NCBI GenBank assembly: GCA_022925895.1
Contig: JAKSYS010000700.1
Coordinates: forward strand, 1 to 32,057
DNA from: Fragilaria crotonensis
Lineage: Eukaryota > Bacillariophyta > Fragilariophyceae > Fragilariales > Fragilariaceae
Direction of reading: 5' to 3'
Length of the DNA stretch: 32,057 bases
The position numbers were made by a program, and so were the translations under genes. A model generated the notes under the pieces. It worked only from the letters and a program-made list of their open reading frames with translations. It was not told where the DNA came from and searched no databases. Positions 1 through 8,597 of this stretch are shown here, piece after piece (within the stretch, counting starts at the first letter, position 1; every line of letters begins with the position of its first letter).

Positions 1-27
1 TACCGTAAAACTCTCTGGTTAAGACCC
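1..27 (+). repeat. Left terminal inverted repeat of element 1
   Basis: Starts TACCGTAAAACTCTCTGG and ends AAGACCC. It is perfectly complementary to 3075-3101. If the TA is the duplicated target, the element proper begins CCGTAAAAC. Confidence 0.92.
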
Positions 28-29
28 CT

Positions 30-44
30 CGTAGGATAAGACCC
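30..44 (+). repeat. Subterminal motif of element 1, left copy
   Basis: CGTAGGATAAGACCC at 30-44 recurs with one mismatch as CGTAGGTTAAGACCC at 3016-3030. The two copies are in direct, not inverted, orientation, and both are followed by a C-rich stretch. A subterminal transposase-binding site is a possible role; this is inference. Confidence 0.5.
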
Positions 45-453
45 ACTCCCTCCAAAGGGATGTTTTCCGTGCATGTGCATGCCAATCCAGTAGTACTTCG
101 TTCTAACTAGAATGGACAACACGACCGAAAAGAGGACGAAAAGGGCTTCAATTCCATATACAACACTTATATAATCAGACAACGTTACGAATGATTTCTA
201 TTCGAAGATATAGGTGAATCACAATGATTTTGACGGATTCCTATGGGTGCCAACAGACATTTTTGGCCAAAACAAACCATGCGTGCTTGCACACAATTTT
301 CAATGGATCAAACACGACCCCATAGAAATTTGTTGAAGCATTTTGCAATTGCTGTGCCACAAAACAACGTGCAAGCAATCAAAAGTGACATGAGAGCAAC
401 AACCCCTGCCTCTGCTTTCTGTTGTCTGTTCATTTGTTGATGAGTCACTCACC

Positions 454-974
454 ATGTCCATGTCACCATCCGCAGGAAGAAACGCAAGCACCAGGGCCAA
501 CAGTCCACCAATACATCCGTGCGGTGTCACGGTTGAGATTGTTGGTACTGGGAGGAGTGATCGTGGACGCTCCTGCGAGGAACATGATGTTTGTGGTACG
601 GTGTTGCAGGAAGACTCCGTTGTGCGGATACGCCACATGCAGATCATTGGTGATACAGGAAAAGAGAATCCGCGCTTGCTGTCTATTGGATTAGTGACGG
701 AATTGATCGCTGTCGTGTTGGATTTCTTCCGCGTCACCTCATGAAGCAGTGGCAACTGTATGATGGGCGTATTGCACAAGTGGTAGATGTATACGAAGGG
801 TCTGAAAGCCCTACAAAACGACGCAAGAACGTTCGAAATTGCGGTTGCTGTGAGGCTGTTCTTATTGACAGTCGTGACGAGGAGGGTGCAACCGGTAGTA
901 GTGACAACCGAAAACGCACCAGCGAGAAGAACGACAGTTCTGCAGCAAACAAGCAACAGAAACAACAAGAGTGA
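454..974 (+). pseudogene. Second (accessory) gene of element 1, frameshifted
   Basis: No enzyme family is recognised. Reading from ATG 454 gives a reading frame with a short variable N-terminus, then a stretch containing SCEEHDVCGTVLQED. Between about 661 and 669, next to a run of A, the coding sense passes to another frame, which continues through DGIDRCRVGFLPRHL to the stop at 972-974. After joining, the product is about 170 residues with a polar, charged, glutamine-rich tail. The two halves read smoothly as one protein, and the motif around RCRVGFLPRHL resembles predicted proteins that I recall from diatom gene sets, which only a search can confirm. The gene converges on the transposase, whose stop lies about 80 bp away, inside the same TIRs. 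The single slip makes this copy a probable pseudogene. Confidence 0.6.
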
Positions 975-1007
975 CAAACTAGCTAACATGTTAATTATGG
1001 TACATAC

Positions 1008-1510
1008 TGAGAGAGGAGGGGCTCCGAGTCGTGATGTTCTTGTAGATCTTGTTGCTCACTCCTGCCTGTTTGCGTGCTGGACTTCTTGCAGAAGTTGAAC
1101 AAGTTGCAACGTGTCAGGCAGTGGCGGAAAAGATTCTGATGTGATGTGAGAATTAGTACCGACGATGATGATATTCTTGTTTAATGTCCCATTGTTTGTC
1201 TCGCCAAGAATGTGCCCATGGATGTGCGGTTGGTTGTCTTCATGATGGTAAGAAAGGAGGGGCTCCGAATGATTTCTCGTCTCGTCATCGCTGCTATTGT
1301 ACTCATGATCTCCACTCCCATCATCCTCATCGTTAGCCTGTTGCTGCTGGAAAGGATTGTCGTTTCGGTTTCTGAAGGTGTCGTCGTTGACTTCCTGCTC
1401 GTCGGCGGTGGCGTGCTGCTCTTCCTCCTGCTGCTGGTTGTGCGCATGCTGGTTGCCTCCATGGTAAGAAAGGAGAGGCTCCGAATGATTTCTCAGCATC
1501 TCGTCATCAT
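1008..1510 (-). repeat. Degenerate repeats in the transposase C-terminal coding region
   Basis: The stretch AAAGGAGGGGCTCCGAATGA near 1253 recurs almost unchanged near 1470, and a weaker copy (GAGGAGGGGCTCCGAG) lies near 1012. On the coding strand the two strong copies encode NHSEPLLSYH. The intervening DNA is GAT/CAT-rich and encodes acidic, polar low-complexity protein. Confidence 0.6.
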
Positions 1511-2878
1511 CACTGGTATCGTCATCGTTCTCATCACGGCTCTCATCATGGTTGTTAACGTGCTGCTCCACAGGACAGTTGATTCCGTTTCTGACAAAGG
1601 TGTTGACTTCGTCGTCGTCGGCTGCATGCTCGTCCTCCTGACGCTGGTCGGCTACATGCTCTTCCTCCTGCACTGAAGGATAATAGCTGTACGTTCCATG
1701 ACGCCATGCATTCCTTACCATCTGTGCAGGTAAGTCGACAAGAAGTCGAACACCATTCAGCGATGTGTTTTCTGGTCGGTGGATCGATTTTCTCTTGGTG
1801 TAAACCAGTACTAATCATCCATTCCTCCCACAGTTTGCGCAATCTGGATTTGAATGGTTTATTAACGCCAACATCAACCGGTTGGCACAGAGAAGTGCAA
1901 CCACCAGGAATGTGTTCGACCTCAACACCCAAATCCTCGATTGCGTTTACAGTCGATTTCATCATGTGACAGCGGTAAGAGTCAAGCAACAGCAGCGGAA
2001 CAATTCCAGGAGGTGCCTGGTCTACGTACGGCTTCAAGATTCTCTCGATCCATAAATGCATCACTCTTTCATCCATCCATGCATTGCCTTGGCATGCGTA
2101 CACTATGTCATCTGGATAAGTGACGAATTCATTTTTTCAATGCGACCATTTGGAGCTCCTTTAAAAACAAGTAATGGGGTAAGTACACGACCGCTTGCAG
2201 ACACTGTCATGGCACATGTTACCCTCTTTGTGTCGCTTGTTGACTTTCGAATGTGAATTGTTCGCTGTCCCACTAACTCAAGCGTACTCTTCGCATTGAA
2301 TGTAAATGGAACAGGTGTTTGATCCATATTAAGGTTAAAATCTTCATGACGGTTGCTCTGTATAAGTTTTGGACGGATTGTTCGCACGTAATCTTGAGCC
2401 AAACCTGCAGTCTCGGTCGGGATCGCTGGCTTTCATGTGTTCCCATCCTGTGGACGAGACTGTGTTTTCTGATCCACCTCCGTACACTTTGATACCTTGC
2501 CCGGCTTGATTTTCGTTGGAACTCCGCCATCAATCAAGAAGCTTGAATGACGACAGTATTAATAGAAACCGCAAACCCTTGTTCTCTTAGTTCAAAGATG
2601 AATTTGAGTAGATCATTTTCAATTGGCGCTAGGACTGAAGTAGGACCCTTAGCTGTACTCTTTGCCTTTGAGTTGCCGTGTTCCATCATGGTCCTTGAAA
2701 TTGTCGACCATTCTCTGTACTGTTTCGGAATTATGTTGAGTGCTCGACATGCGGCCCTGATAGATTCACCTGCCACTACGCGCCTTCTCACATTCCTAAC
2801 GATTGCAAGCCTCTCAAAGTTTGCAAAGCGCCTCCTTCTGCTGCTGTTACTAAGAGTAGGAGTAGTAGTCCCATCCAT
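1056..2878 (-). pseudogene. Pogo-like DDE transposase of element 1, broken by frameshifts and a stop
   Basis: The start is ATG 2878-2876 (MDGTTTPTLS). An N-terminal helix-turn-helix region of basic character is followed by the phrase RRWIRKHSLVHRMGTHESQR, then the DDE_1-type catalytic core: the first Asp in NMDQTPV, the second in LLLDSYRCHM, the third in CQPVDVGVNKPFK. The C-terminal tail is acidic and rich in D, N and Q, with NHSEPLLSYH present twice. The coding sense is spread over several frames. There is an in-frame TGA at 2534-2536, a shift near 2415, a shift in an A run near 2125 and a shift near 1757. In between, the sequence still reads as transposase. The family acts by cutting at the TIRs and joining to TA. 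No active enzyme can be made from this copy. Confidence 0.85.
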
Positions 2879-3015
2879 TATGGACAAGAACGATGTCAAC
2901 AAACAAAACTGTGAACGAACGCAACAGTCACTTTTCACAAACGCGCGCCAAATAACAAGTAGGTAAAAAGACTTTTTTATGGCGCACATTTGGACGGAAT
3001 CTTGCTCTTGGTTTA

Positions 3016-3030
3016 CGTAGGTTAAGACCC
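3016..3030 (+). repeat. Subterminal motif of element 1, right copy
   Basis: This is the direct-orientation partner of the motif at 30-44, one mismatch apart. It lies 44 bp inside the right TIR and upstream of the transposase start, where it could also overlap the transposase promoter. Confidence 0.5.
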
Positions 3031-3074
3031 ACCCCCCACCCCGCAAAAAAAGTGTCAAAACACGCACAATTCCT

Positions 3075-3101
3075 GGGTCTTAACCAGAGAGTTTTACGGT
3101 A
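3075..3101 (-). repeat. Right terminal inverted repeat of element 1
   Basis: Ends GAGAGTTTTACGGTA, the exact inverse of the window start over 27 bases. The sequence after 3101 (AGTACAAGC...) is unrelated to the element. Confidence 0.92.
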
Positions 3102-3157
3102 GTACAAGCTAGTACACCATACTACGGTAGTCGTCGTACACCCTTTAGTCACAGACT

Positions 3158-3712
3158 CTACGGAAGAGCTGCACCGAATCGGCAATGGTGCAGTTCATTG
3201 TGCTCTTCCAACTTTTGAACAATTCCACTCCGATGATCGACATCAATCCTATATGATTTCAGCTTGTTGCAATACTTACGTCGTCTGTGTATTGCCGTGT
3301 GATTTGAAAGGCGTTCACGTGATCGCGAATGGAAAGCCAAATCGGCCGTAGAGTGATGAATTCGTTGCCGGCGCATGTGACCAATGTCTTGCGCCAAGTA
3401 GTGGGGGGTCCAATTGTTATACCAAAAACAAGTCGCATCTGATAAAAGAATTTCTTTCCGTCTCGCATGCGCCATGTATCATAACAAGACAAAGACATTA
3501 AATTGCGCTGCGCCGCTCCATGAACGCCGTCCAGCAGTTTGACTGTTTTGGAACGATACCAAACCCTGCCAGTGTCGTGAAGACAGCACGAGCTCGGACA
3601 CAAATTCTAACTCGCGGTTCCGATTGCACCCGTGTGGGTACTTCGTCTGGTTGCCTCCAGTCTCGAGTACCTCCATCCGCCAATATTCAATAATGATGAA
3701 TTGTAGATGCAA
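3158..3712 (-). pseudogene. Decayed transposase-like remnant (possibly piggyBac-like)
   Basis: No single open frame exists, but coding-like minus-strand fragments overlap in three frames from about 3712 to 3158. Read with frame changes they give a short threonine/histidine/glycine-rich phrase, then HDTGRVWYRSKTVKLLDGVH, which resembles the layout around the catalytic region of piggyBac-type (DDE_Tnp_1_7) transposases. Later parts do not align by eye. The remnant lies directly beside the right end of element 1, so element 1 may have inserted next to or into older repeat debris. Both the identity and the coding status are weak inferences. An ordinary noncoding stretch with chance open frames is the alternative. 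Confidence 0.25.
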
Positions 3713-4128
3713 CTGTCGACGAAATAGCAGAGAAAGCTATTGAAGGGAAACATCCTCATCACAGCTGCAGTGCTTTTTAATCGAAATTGTTGCTGGATTG
3801 TGGAGGTGTTGCTGTTAAGGAGAGAAATATGTTTCGCGTACTTTTTTGGAATCGGTATCGGGACTTCAAGTCAAAGTAACGGATTCGTTTGAATTGAAGA
3901 ACATTCTACCGAGTCTCGCATTTCTTCGATTCTCGGTCATCATCTTGTGTTTCTCGACGTAGTAATTACATGGTTGCTACGTTGTATGACACCAGACAAA
4001 ATATTCAACTGCATTCCTAAATAACAAATAGATGAAGCCTATTGACGCCTTGACCAAAGCATTTTTCGTCGCCCAACCCATGCCTGATGCCTGCTGACAG
4101 TGTGAATCCCCGCAACATTACGGAGCCA

Positions 4129-4915
4129 TTACCGGACGCACAGCACAATCGCAACAATCGCCACAACTGCCACAATCGGCGTATTCGTCACAATCGCTTC
4201 AATCGCTGCAATCGCCCCCATTGTTACAATCGACAAACTCAGTGCTACAATCAGCATGAGCGCCACCAACGCCGTCCATGCCACTAACGGCACCATGAAC
4301 TCCACCAACTTGTTCAATGTCATGAACGAAATCAGCGATATGAAGGGCACCATGAACTCCACCAACTCCTTCAATGTCATGAACGAAATCTGCGCCGTGA
4401 ACGCCATGAACTCCACCAACTCCTTCCATGCCATGAACGAAAGCAGCGCCTTGAACGGCGCCATGAACTCCACCAACGCCATCAATGCAATGAACAAAAT
4501 CAGCACCGTGAACGCCTTGAACGCCATCATCATCACAGCGTTCTCGTTCGCCACATCCACACGATGAACACGAAAAGGTGGTTCAGCACCGCTATTCGTT
4601 GATTCGGCAGTGGAGTCCTCGTTGCCAACAAAACCTTGTCTCCCGTGAGGTACATTAACTTCTCTAGCAATCATATCATTCATGGCTATAGTTGTCTGTT
4701 TCGATAAAGCAGTAGGCACAGATGCGTATTGTGTTCCCGATTCGATGATTCAAAATGGCAATGATCGTGAGAATTCTGTGGGCAACGTGGACAAAAGAAA
4801 CGACCGAAGTCCAACTGAAAATACTTACATCGGTTGACCTCGTCATGGTCAAGTCTCGATTGCTGATTCTAACCGTGCTTGCACTCGAGGATACGGACGA
4901 CGAGCTGGAATTCAT
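4129..4915 (-). CDS. Hydrophobic repeat membrane protein, copy A (two exons)
   Basis: Exon 1 is 4829-4915 and exon 2 is 4129-4695, with a 133-bp intron (GTAAGT donor, CAG acceptor) between them, giving 217 residues. No known family is recognised. The N-terminus is serine-rich (MNSSSSSVSSSAS...), followed by a polar region to about residue 75. After that the protein is almost wholly hydrophobic. It has four repeats of 18-19 residues built on LVEFM and SFM (such as KELVEFMVPFISLISFMTLN), then a C-terminal stretch of I, V and A ending IVLCVR. It should be a multi-span membrane protein. Exon structure, splice sites and reading frame are all kept in the second copy at 7836-8597. That is the main reason to prefer the minus strand over the plus-strand frames through the same repeats. 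Confidence 0.65.
4256..4530 (-). repeat. 54/57-bp minisatellite inside copy A exon 2
   Basis: Four imperfect units begin with GAACTCCACCAAC on the plus strand, spaced 57, 54 and 57 bp apart. Because the unit lengths are multiples of three, repeat number can change without breaking the minus-strand frame. Copy B keeps essentially one unit. Confidence 0.8.
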
Positions 4916-4958
4916 GGCAAGGAAGCAATGATAACCGATTTCAAAGTAATTTCAATAT

Positions 4959-4979
4959 CAATTGTCAATTGTCAATTGT
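4959..4979 (+). repeat. Three tandem 7-bp units upstream of copy A gene
   Basis: CAATTGT occurs three times in a row. The corresponding place in copy B (about 8645-8655) has no such run. It lies about 45 bp upstream of the start codon of copy A. Confidence 0.8.
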
Positions 4980-5229
4980 CAACATTAATGGTCGAATAGA
5001 AATGAAGGATGCAACTGAAACGCACAGCGTGTCCTTCAAACCCTCGACAACGTCGTGTTGAACGGACGACCGGGCTTGTCGACAATCAGGACCTCCATCG
5101 CTGCGTCTAACTATCGTCGGATGTTCGTGTTCGGCTCCGACGGTTCATGTGGGTGTTAGATCCATCAACAACGCACGCAGGCACTGAGGCCTTTCTACAT
5201 CATCAATTGAGGTAATTCATGGCACAGTC

Positions 5230-6050
5230 ACATTGCTCGTTACATTTTCACTGCGCTTGAATGACGGTTGCACACTGCCGACGACATGAGCGAAACACGA
5301 AATACGTCCTGAGTAATCGGTGGGGGACGACAAAAGAAATTGTTGCATTGTCGTACGTGCACCGTGCACCGTGCACCGTTGTCGAAGGGTTCTGGCCGTT
5401 TATGACATACCTGGTACGTACCCTACAACAGGACGTACAGTACCCCAGGCCCCAGGGTGATCGTACGCCGAACTACTAGTAGTACTGTACTCGGAGTACA
5501 CGGTACCGGAGGGATCCAACAAACGTCACAAGGTTTACATTTTAAGCGGTGCTCTAATACAAAAAAATAGTGTACAGTATGTAGAAAAGGTTTCAAGCAC
5601 ACACAGTCGTACTCCAAATCTATGTTTTATATATTGAATAGAGAGGGACCTTGCAGGAGTCTCTGTGGATTGTAAACTTTCGAACCATGGTACAAGTACC
5701 AGAGGAATGGTCCGGAAAACCACACATGGGAGAACAAATTGCGTTTAGACCCACCAGAAGCACCTCCGACTGCCCTCCAATTTTGAAGGATTCATATACG
5801 CTCGGAGTTCTTCGCAATGTGACGGAGAGGCCGTCAGATAGACGATAGCTTCTAGAGTGTCATCATGAGCCTAAAATGACCGAAATATCAAGACCTCTAC
5901 TTTCACTTACAACAACTTCAGCGATCTCGTATAGTGAGATCCCAGATGCCGGAAAACGTTGTCACCCACTCCAATTGCACTTCAAAACCTATCTTCTCCC
6001 AACACAAAGTCGCATTGAGTTTCCAACGTAACTATAATCGAAGGTTCCTA
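5230..6050. other. Intergenic region between copy A and the DnaJ gene
   Basis: Contains the eroded end of copy A, three tandem GTGCACC units at 5357-5377, and a dense cluster of GTAC tetranucleotides at about 5410-5515. Short open frames of 60-65 codons on both strands at 5535-5848 have no supporting features. I see no gene. Confidence 0.5.
5357..5377 (+). repeat. Three tandem 7-bp GTGCACC units
   Basis: GTGCACC is repeated three times in tandem, directly before the GTAC-rich stretch. The units contain the palindrome GTGCAC. Confidence 0.8.
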
Positions 6051-6947
6051 TTATCTGGCGCCTTTCTTCATTTCTTGAGCAGCCTTTTGAAGAAACGTGT
6101 CAGCCATTTGCTTTGCCGCAGCGGTTGCGGCCGCTGCCTTGGCAGCATCCACAGCCGAATGGAATTTGTTTTGCCAAGCTGGACGTTGGGATGTTGGTAT
6201 TGACGAGGAATCTCGATTCATCGTCGACGACGAAGTACCACTACTACTACTACCAGTAGCTGAATTTACCACGGAGCCCATGGCCCGTTGAAACGTCTCC
6301 TCCCACCTGACCTTGGCCGGAGGCGGCGGAACGGGTTCTCCGCGTGCCACAGATCTTCGAACTTCTTCCTTGTATGCAATTTTTTCAATTGCCTGATTGT
6401 GCAAAGTCCTGGCCGCTTCCGCTGCTGCGTGAGATGCCACCATACTCCCGACAACTGATCCTGCCGAACTGAGAAAACTACTGGCAGCACTCCTGGATGT
6501 GGAACTACCACCGCCGCCACCAAGTAGTCGACTTCCAACGATACTCCCAACAATGCCCGCAACGACACTAATTGCACCAATGGCGGCAGCCAATTCCTCT
6601 TCTGACATGCTAGCGACTGTCGCATCAAAGGCATCTTGGTAGGATTCATACGATGCTGTCGATGTAAATGATGATGTTGTTGTATTGTATTCCTGGTGGT
6701 ATTGGTTCTGCTGATTGGAAGGACGGAACGAACCTCGTCTCAATTCACGATCGTAGTTGGAACGTTCTGTAGGATTGCTCAGAACCTCATACGCTTGTCC
6801 AATGGCACAAAATTTGGCTTTTGCAGCCTCCTTGTCATTTGGATTCTTGTCCGGATGGTACTTTAGGGACAGCTTGAGATAGGCTTGTCGAATTGTCTTG
6901 GCATCGGCCGATGGATCCACTCCAAGAACATCATAGTAGGTGGACAT
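6051..6947 (-). CDS. DnaJ-domain (HSP40) protein with glycine-rich hydrophobic segment
   Basis: Single exon, 298 residues. Residues 1-70 are a J domain ([20 protein letters not shown]) with the HPD tripeptide at 31-33, the site that stimulates Hsp70 ATPase. There is no zinc-finger domain or classical substrate domain, so it is a type III J protein. Residues about 119-147 are hydrophobic with small residues at regular spacing ([20 protein letters not shown]), either a membrane segment or a glycine-zipper-like helix. An alanine-rich segment, a proline patch ([13 protein letters not shown]) and a lysine-containing C-terminus follow. No presequence is evident. It probably anchors or recruits Hsp70 at a membrane; the location is not shown by the sequence. 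It lies between the two copies of the duplicated segment on the same strand as both. Confidence 0.9.
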   Translation of the reverse strand: MSTYYDVLGVDPSADAKTIRQAYLKLSLKYHPDKNPNDKEAAKAKFCAIGQAYEVLSNPTERSNYDRELRRGSFRPSNQQNQYHQEYNTTTSSFTSTASYESYQDAFDATVASMSEEELAAAIGAISVVAGIVGSIVGSRLLGGGGGSSTSRSAASSFLSSAGSVVGSMVASHAAAEAARTLHNQAIEKIAYKEEVRRSVARGEPVPPPPAKVRWEETFQRAMGSVVNSATGSSSSGTSSSTMNRDSSSIPTSQRPAWQNKFHSAVDAAKAAAATAAAKQMADTFLQKAAQEMKKGAR

Positions 6948-7500
6948 GATATCTCACGTTTCGGATTGGAACAATATAATAACAATCGACGCTATGTTTC
7001 GTTGACTGTTGCCAACTCTTACGGCGTAACAGTGATGTCTCGTTGAATTGTACGATCACACGTTGTCAGAAGAATCGGCCACATTCTTGCCGTGCATGCA
7101 TCAGCTCACCAATCATCCGTGTTTCGGCGTACGGGCTTTCGCGCAGCAGGTCTCGACTTGTCCACGATTCCAACGGACCGCGATGACGACAGATTTCGCT
7201 TGGATGCAGGAGCCAGGAGCAGGCCACTATATTTTTTCCACACTCCGTATCAATGTATCCATACACAAAATTTCCTCTTGATGGTACTGTGTATGATATT
7301 GCCGGTACTGGTAGTATGTACGGAGTGCTGTAATTAAGTCTTCATAGCATCTTTAGCTGCATCTTTATGTTTATAGCCGATCCACTTCTCTACTAAGCTA
7401 TAGCTAGAGGTCGATTTGTTTCATGTTGCTGGCATCAGGGCGGATGAATTGAGGGGCAGGTGGGGACAAAGGAGCAAAATAAAAGTGCTTTGTAGCAGCA
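6948..7500. other. Upstream region of the DnaJ gene
   Basis: About 550 bp between the DnaJ start codon and copy B. It presumably contains the DnaJ promoter. I found no convincing gene, RNA or repeat; short open frames at 7048-7337 look like chance. Confidence 0.4.
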
Positions 7501-7835
7501 GGAAACATCCTCATCACAGCTGCAGTGCTATTTAATCCACATTGTTGCTGGATTGTAAATATGTTTCGCGTACTTTTTGGAATCGGTATCGGGACGGCAA
7601 GTCAATGTAATGGATTCGTTTGAAATCAAGAACGTTCTACCGAATCTCGGACGTCTTCTTGTCTTTCTCGACGTAGTAATTACATTGTTGCTACATTGTA
7701 TGACACCAGACAAAATATTCAACTGCATTCCTAAATTACAAATAGATGAAGCCTATTGACGCCTTGACCAAAGCATTTTTCGTCGCCCAACCCATGCCTG
7801 CTGACAGTGTGAATCCCCGCAACATTACGGTGCCA

Positions 7836-8597
7836 TTACGGGACGCACAGCACAATCGCCACAACTGCCACAATCGTCACAATCGTCACGATCGTCACAA
7901 TCGTCACAATCGTCACAATCGCTGCAATCGCTGCAATTGCCCATATCGCTGCAATCATCACAATCGTCACAATCGCTGCCATCGCCCCAATTGTTCCAAT
8001 CAACAAACTCAGCACAAAGAGCGCCACCAACGCCGTCCATGCCACTAACGGCACCATGAACTCCACCAACGCAGTGAACTTCACCAACGCCATCAATGCC
8101 AAGAACGCCATCATAGCCATCAATGCTATCCATGCCATCTCCGTCACAGCGCCGTCTGCACCCTCAATAACGACACGTGCTCCGTCAACGCCATCGACAC
8201 GATAAACACGAAGAGAACTACTATTCGTTGATTCGACGGTGGACAACGCAGTGGAGTCCTGCGAATTGAGGGCCGATACATTCTCGTTGACAATTGAACC
8301 TTCTGGTGGCTCAAGTACAACTTCTGGTACATTCATTTCGTTCATGGCGATGGTTGTCTGTTTTCGATAAAGCCGTAGGCACAGATGAAAATTGTGTGTT
8401 TCCGATTCCATGATGCAAGCAAATTTCCAATTATCGTGAGAATTCAGTGGGAAACGTGGAGACAAGGAAGAAAGAAACGGTCAAGTACTAAACATGAAAA
8501 CACTTACATCGGTTGACGTCGTCGTCATGGTCAAGTCTCGATTGGAGACTCTAATTGTGCTTGCACTCGAGGACACGGACGCCGAGCTGGAATTCAT
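7836..8597 (-). CDS. Hydrophobic repeat membrane protein, copy B (two exons)
   Basis: Exon 1 is 8508-8597 and exon 2 is 7836-8357, with a 150-bp intron (GTAAGT donor, CAG acceptor), giving 203 residues. Family unknown; paralogue of 4129-4915. The N-terminus (MNSSSASVSSSAS...) and the splice positions match copy A. The polar middle, VPEVVLEPPEGSIVNENVS and following, differs more. The hydrophobic half has only about one LVEFM unit, but its C-terminus is extended by three-residue IVT repeats encoded by a 9-bp tandem repeat. It ends IVLCVP, where copy A ends IVLCVR. The two copies have thus changed length in different parts of the hydrophobic half, always in frame, which argues that both are or were under coding constraint. 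Confidence 0.65.
7861..7980 (-). repeat. 9-bp microsatellite-like array in copy B exon 2
   Basis: Plus-strand units of the type CACAATCGT / CACAATCGC / TGCAATCGC run nearly continuously and encode IVT and AAI tripeptides on the minus strand. The array is longer and more regular than the matching part of copy A (4139-4215). The units are contiguous with no spacers. Confidence 0.8.

Larger units (their letters stand above)
1..3101 (-). mobile_element. Pogo-like DNA transposon, element 1 (complete, decayed)
   Basis: The first 27 bases recur as a perfect reverse complement at 3075-3101, and both ends carry a TA, the target dinucleotide that Tc1/mariner/pogo elements duplicate. Between them lie a DDE transposase pseudogene on the minus strand (1056-2878) and a second, convergent coding region on the plus strand (454-974). 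Everything from 1 to 3101 is therefore one element of about 3.1 kb. It begins exactly at the window edge, so the left flank cannot be seen. The transposase is interrupted several times, so the element cannot move by itself, but the intact ends suggest it is not old or could be mobilised in trans. The strand given is that of the transposase. Confidence 0.85.
3746..5630. repeat. Segmental duplication, copy A
   Basis: From GGAAACATCCTCATCACAGC at 3746 the sequence runs parallel to 7501 onward: the 3' flank, the second exon, the intron, the first exon, about 300 bp upstream of the gene, and then only patches such as TTTCAAGCAC and ACTCCAAAT near 5600 (9104-9135 in copy B). The copies are in direct orientation about 3.75 kb apart and differ by many substitutions and by repeat-length changes. 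The right boundary is fuzzy. No TIRs or target duplications were seen at the ends. Confidence 0.8.

Noticed and set aside
300-989. Minus-strand open frame of 229 codons inside element 1
   Set aside because: It is antisense to the accessory gene (454-974), whose plus-strand reading has coherent motifs. The minus-strand protein has no recognisable features, and it begins at a TTG or ATG without context.
1212-1676. Plus-strand open frame rich in V, L and I
   Set aside because: It is the shadow of the GAT/CAT-rich, acidic C-terminal part of the transposase on the minus strand.
4256-4567. Plus-strand N/M/S repeat protein in copy A
   Set aside because: It exists because the minisatellite lacks stops on both strands. 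The minus-strand gene has a first exon and splice sites conserved in both copies; this frame has neither.
5535-5848. Overlapping 62-66 codon open frames on both strands
   Set aside because: They are too short, with no shared motif, no splice context and no second copy.
7861-7980. Possible CRISPR-like array
   Set aside because: Units are 9 bp, contiguous, without spacers, inside a eukaryotic exon; it is a microsatellite-like coding repeat.
7746-8048. Plus-strand N/H/R-rich open frame in copy B
   Set aside because: The matching frame in copy A is broken by a 7-bp duplication, and the protein is only the reverse reading of the 9-bp array.
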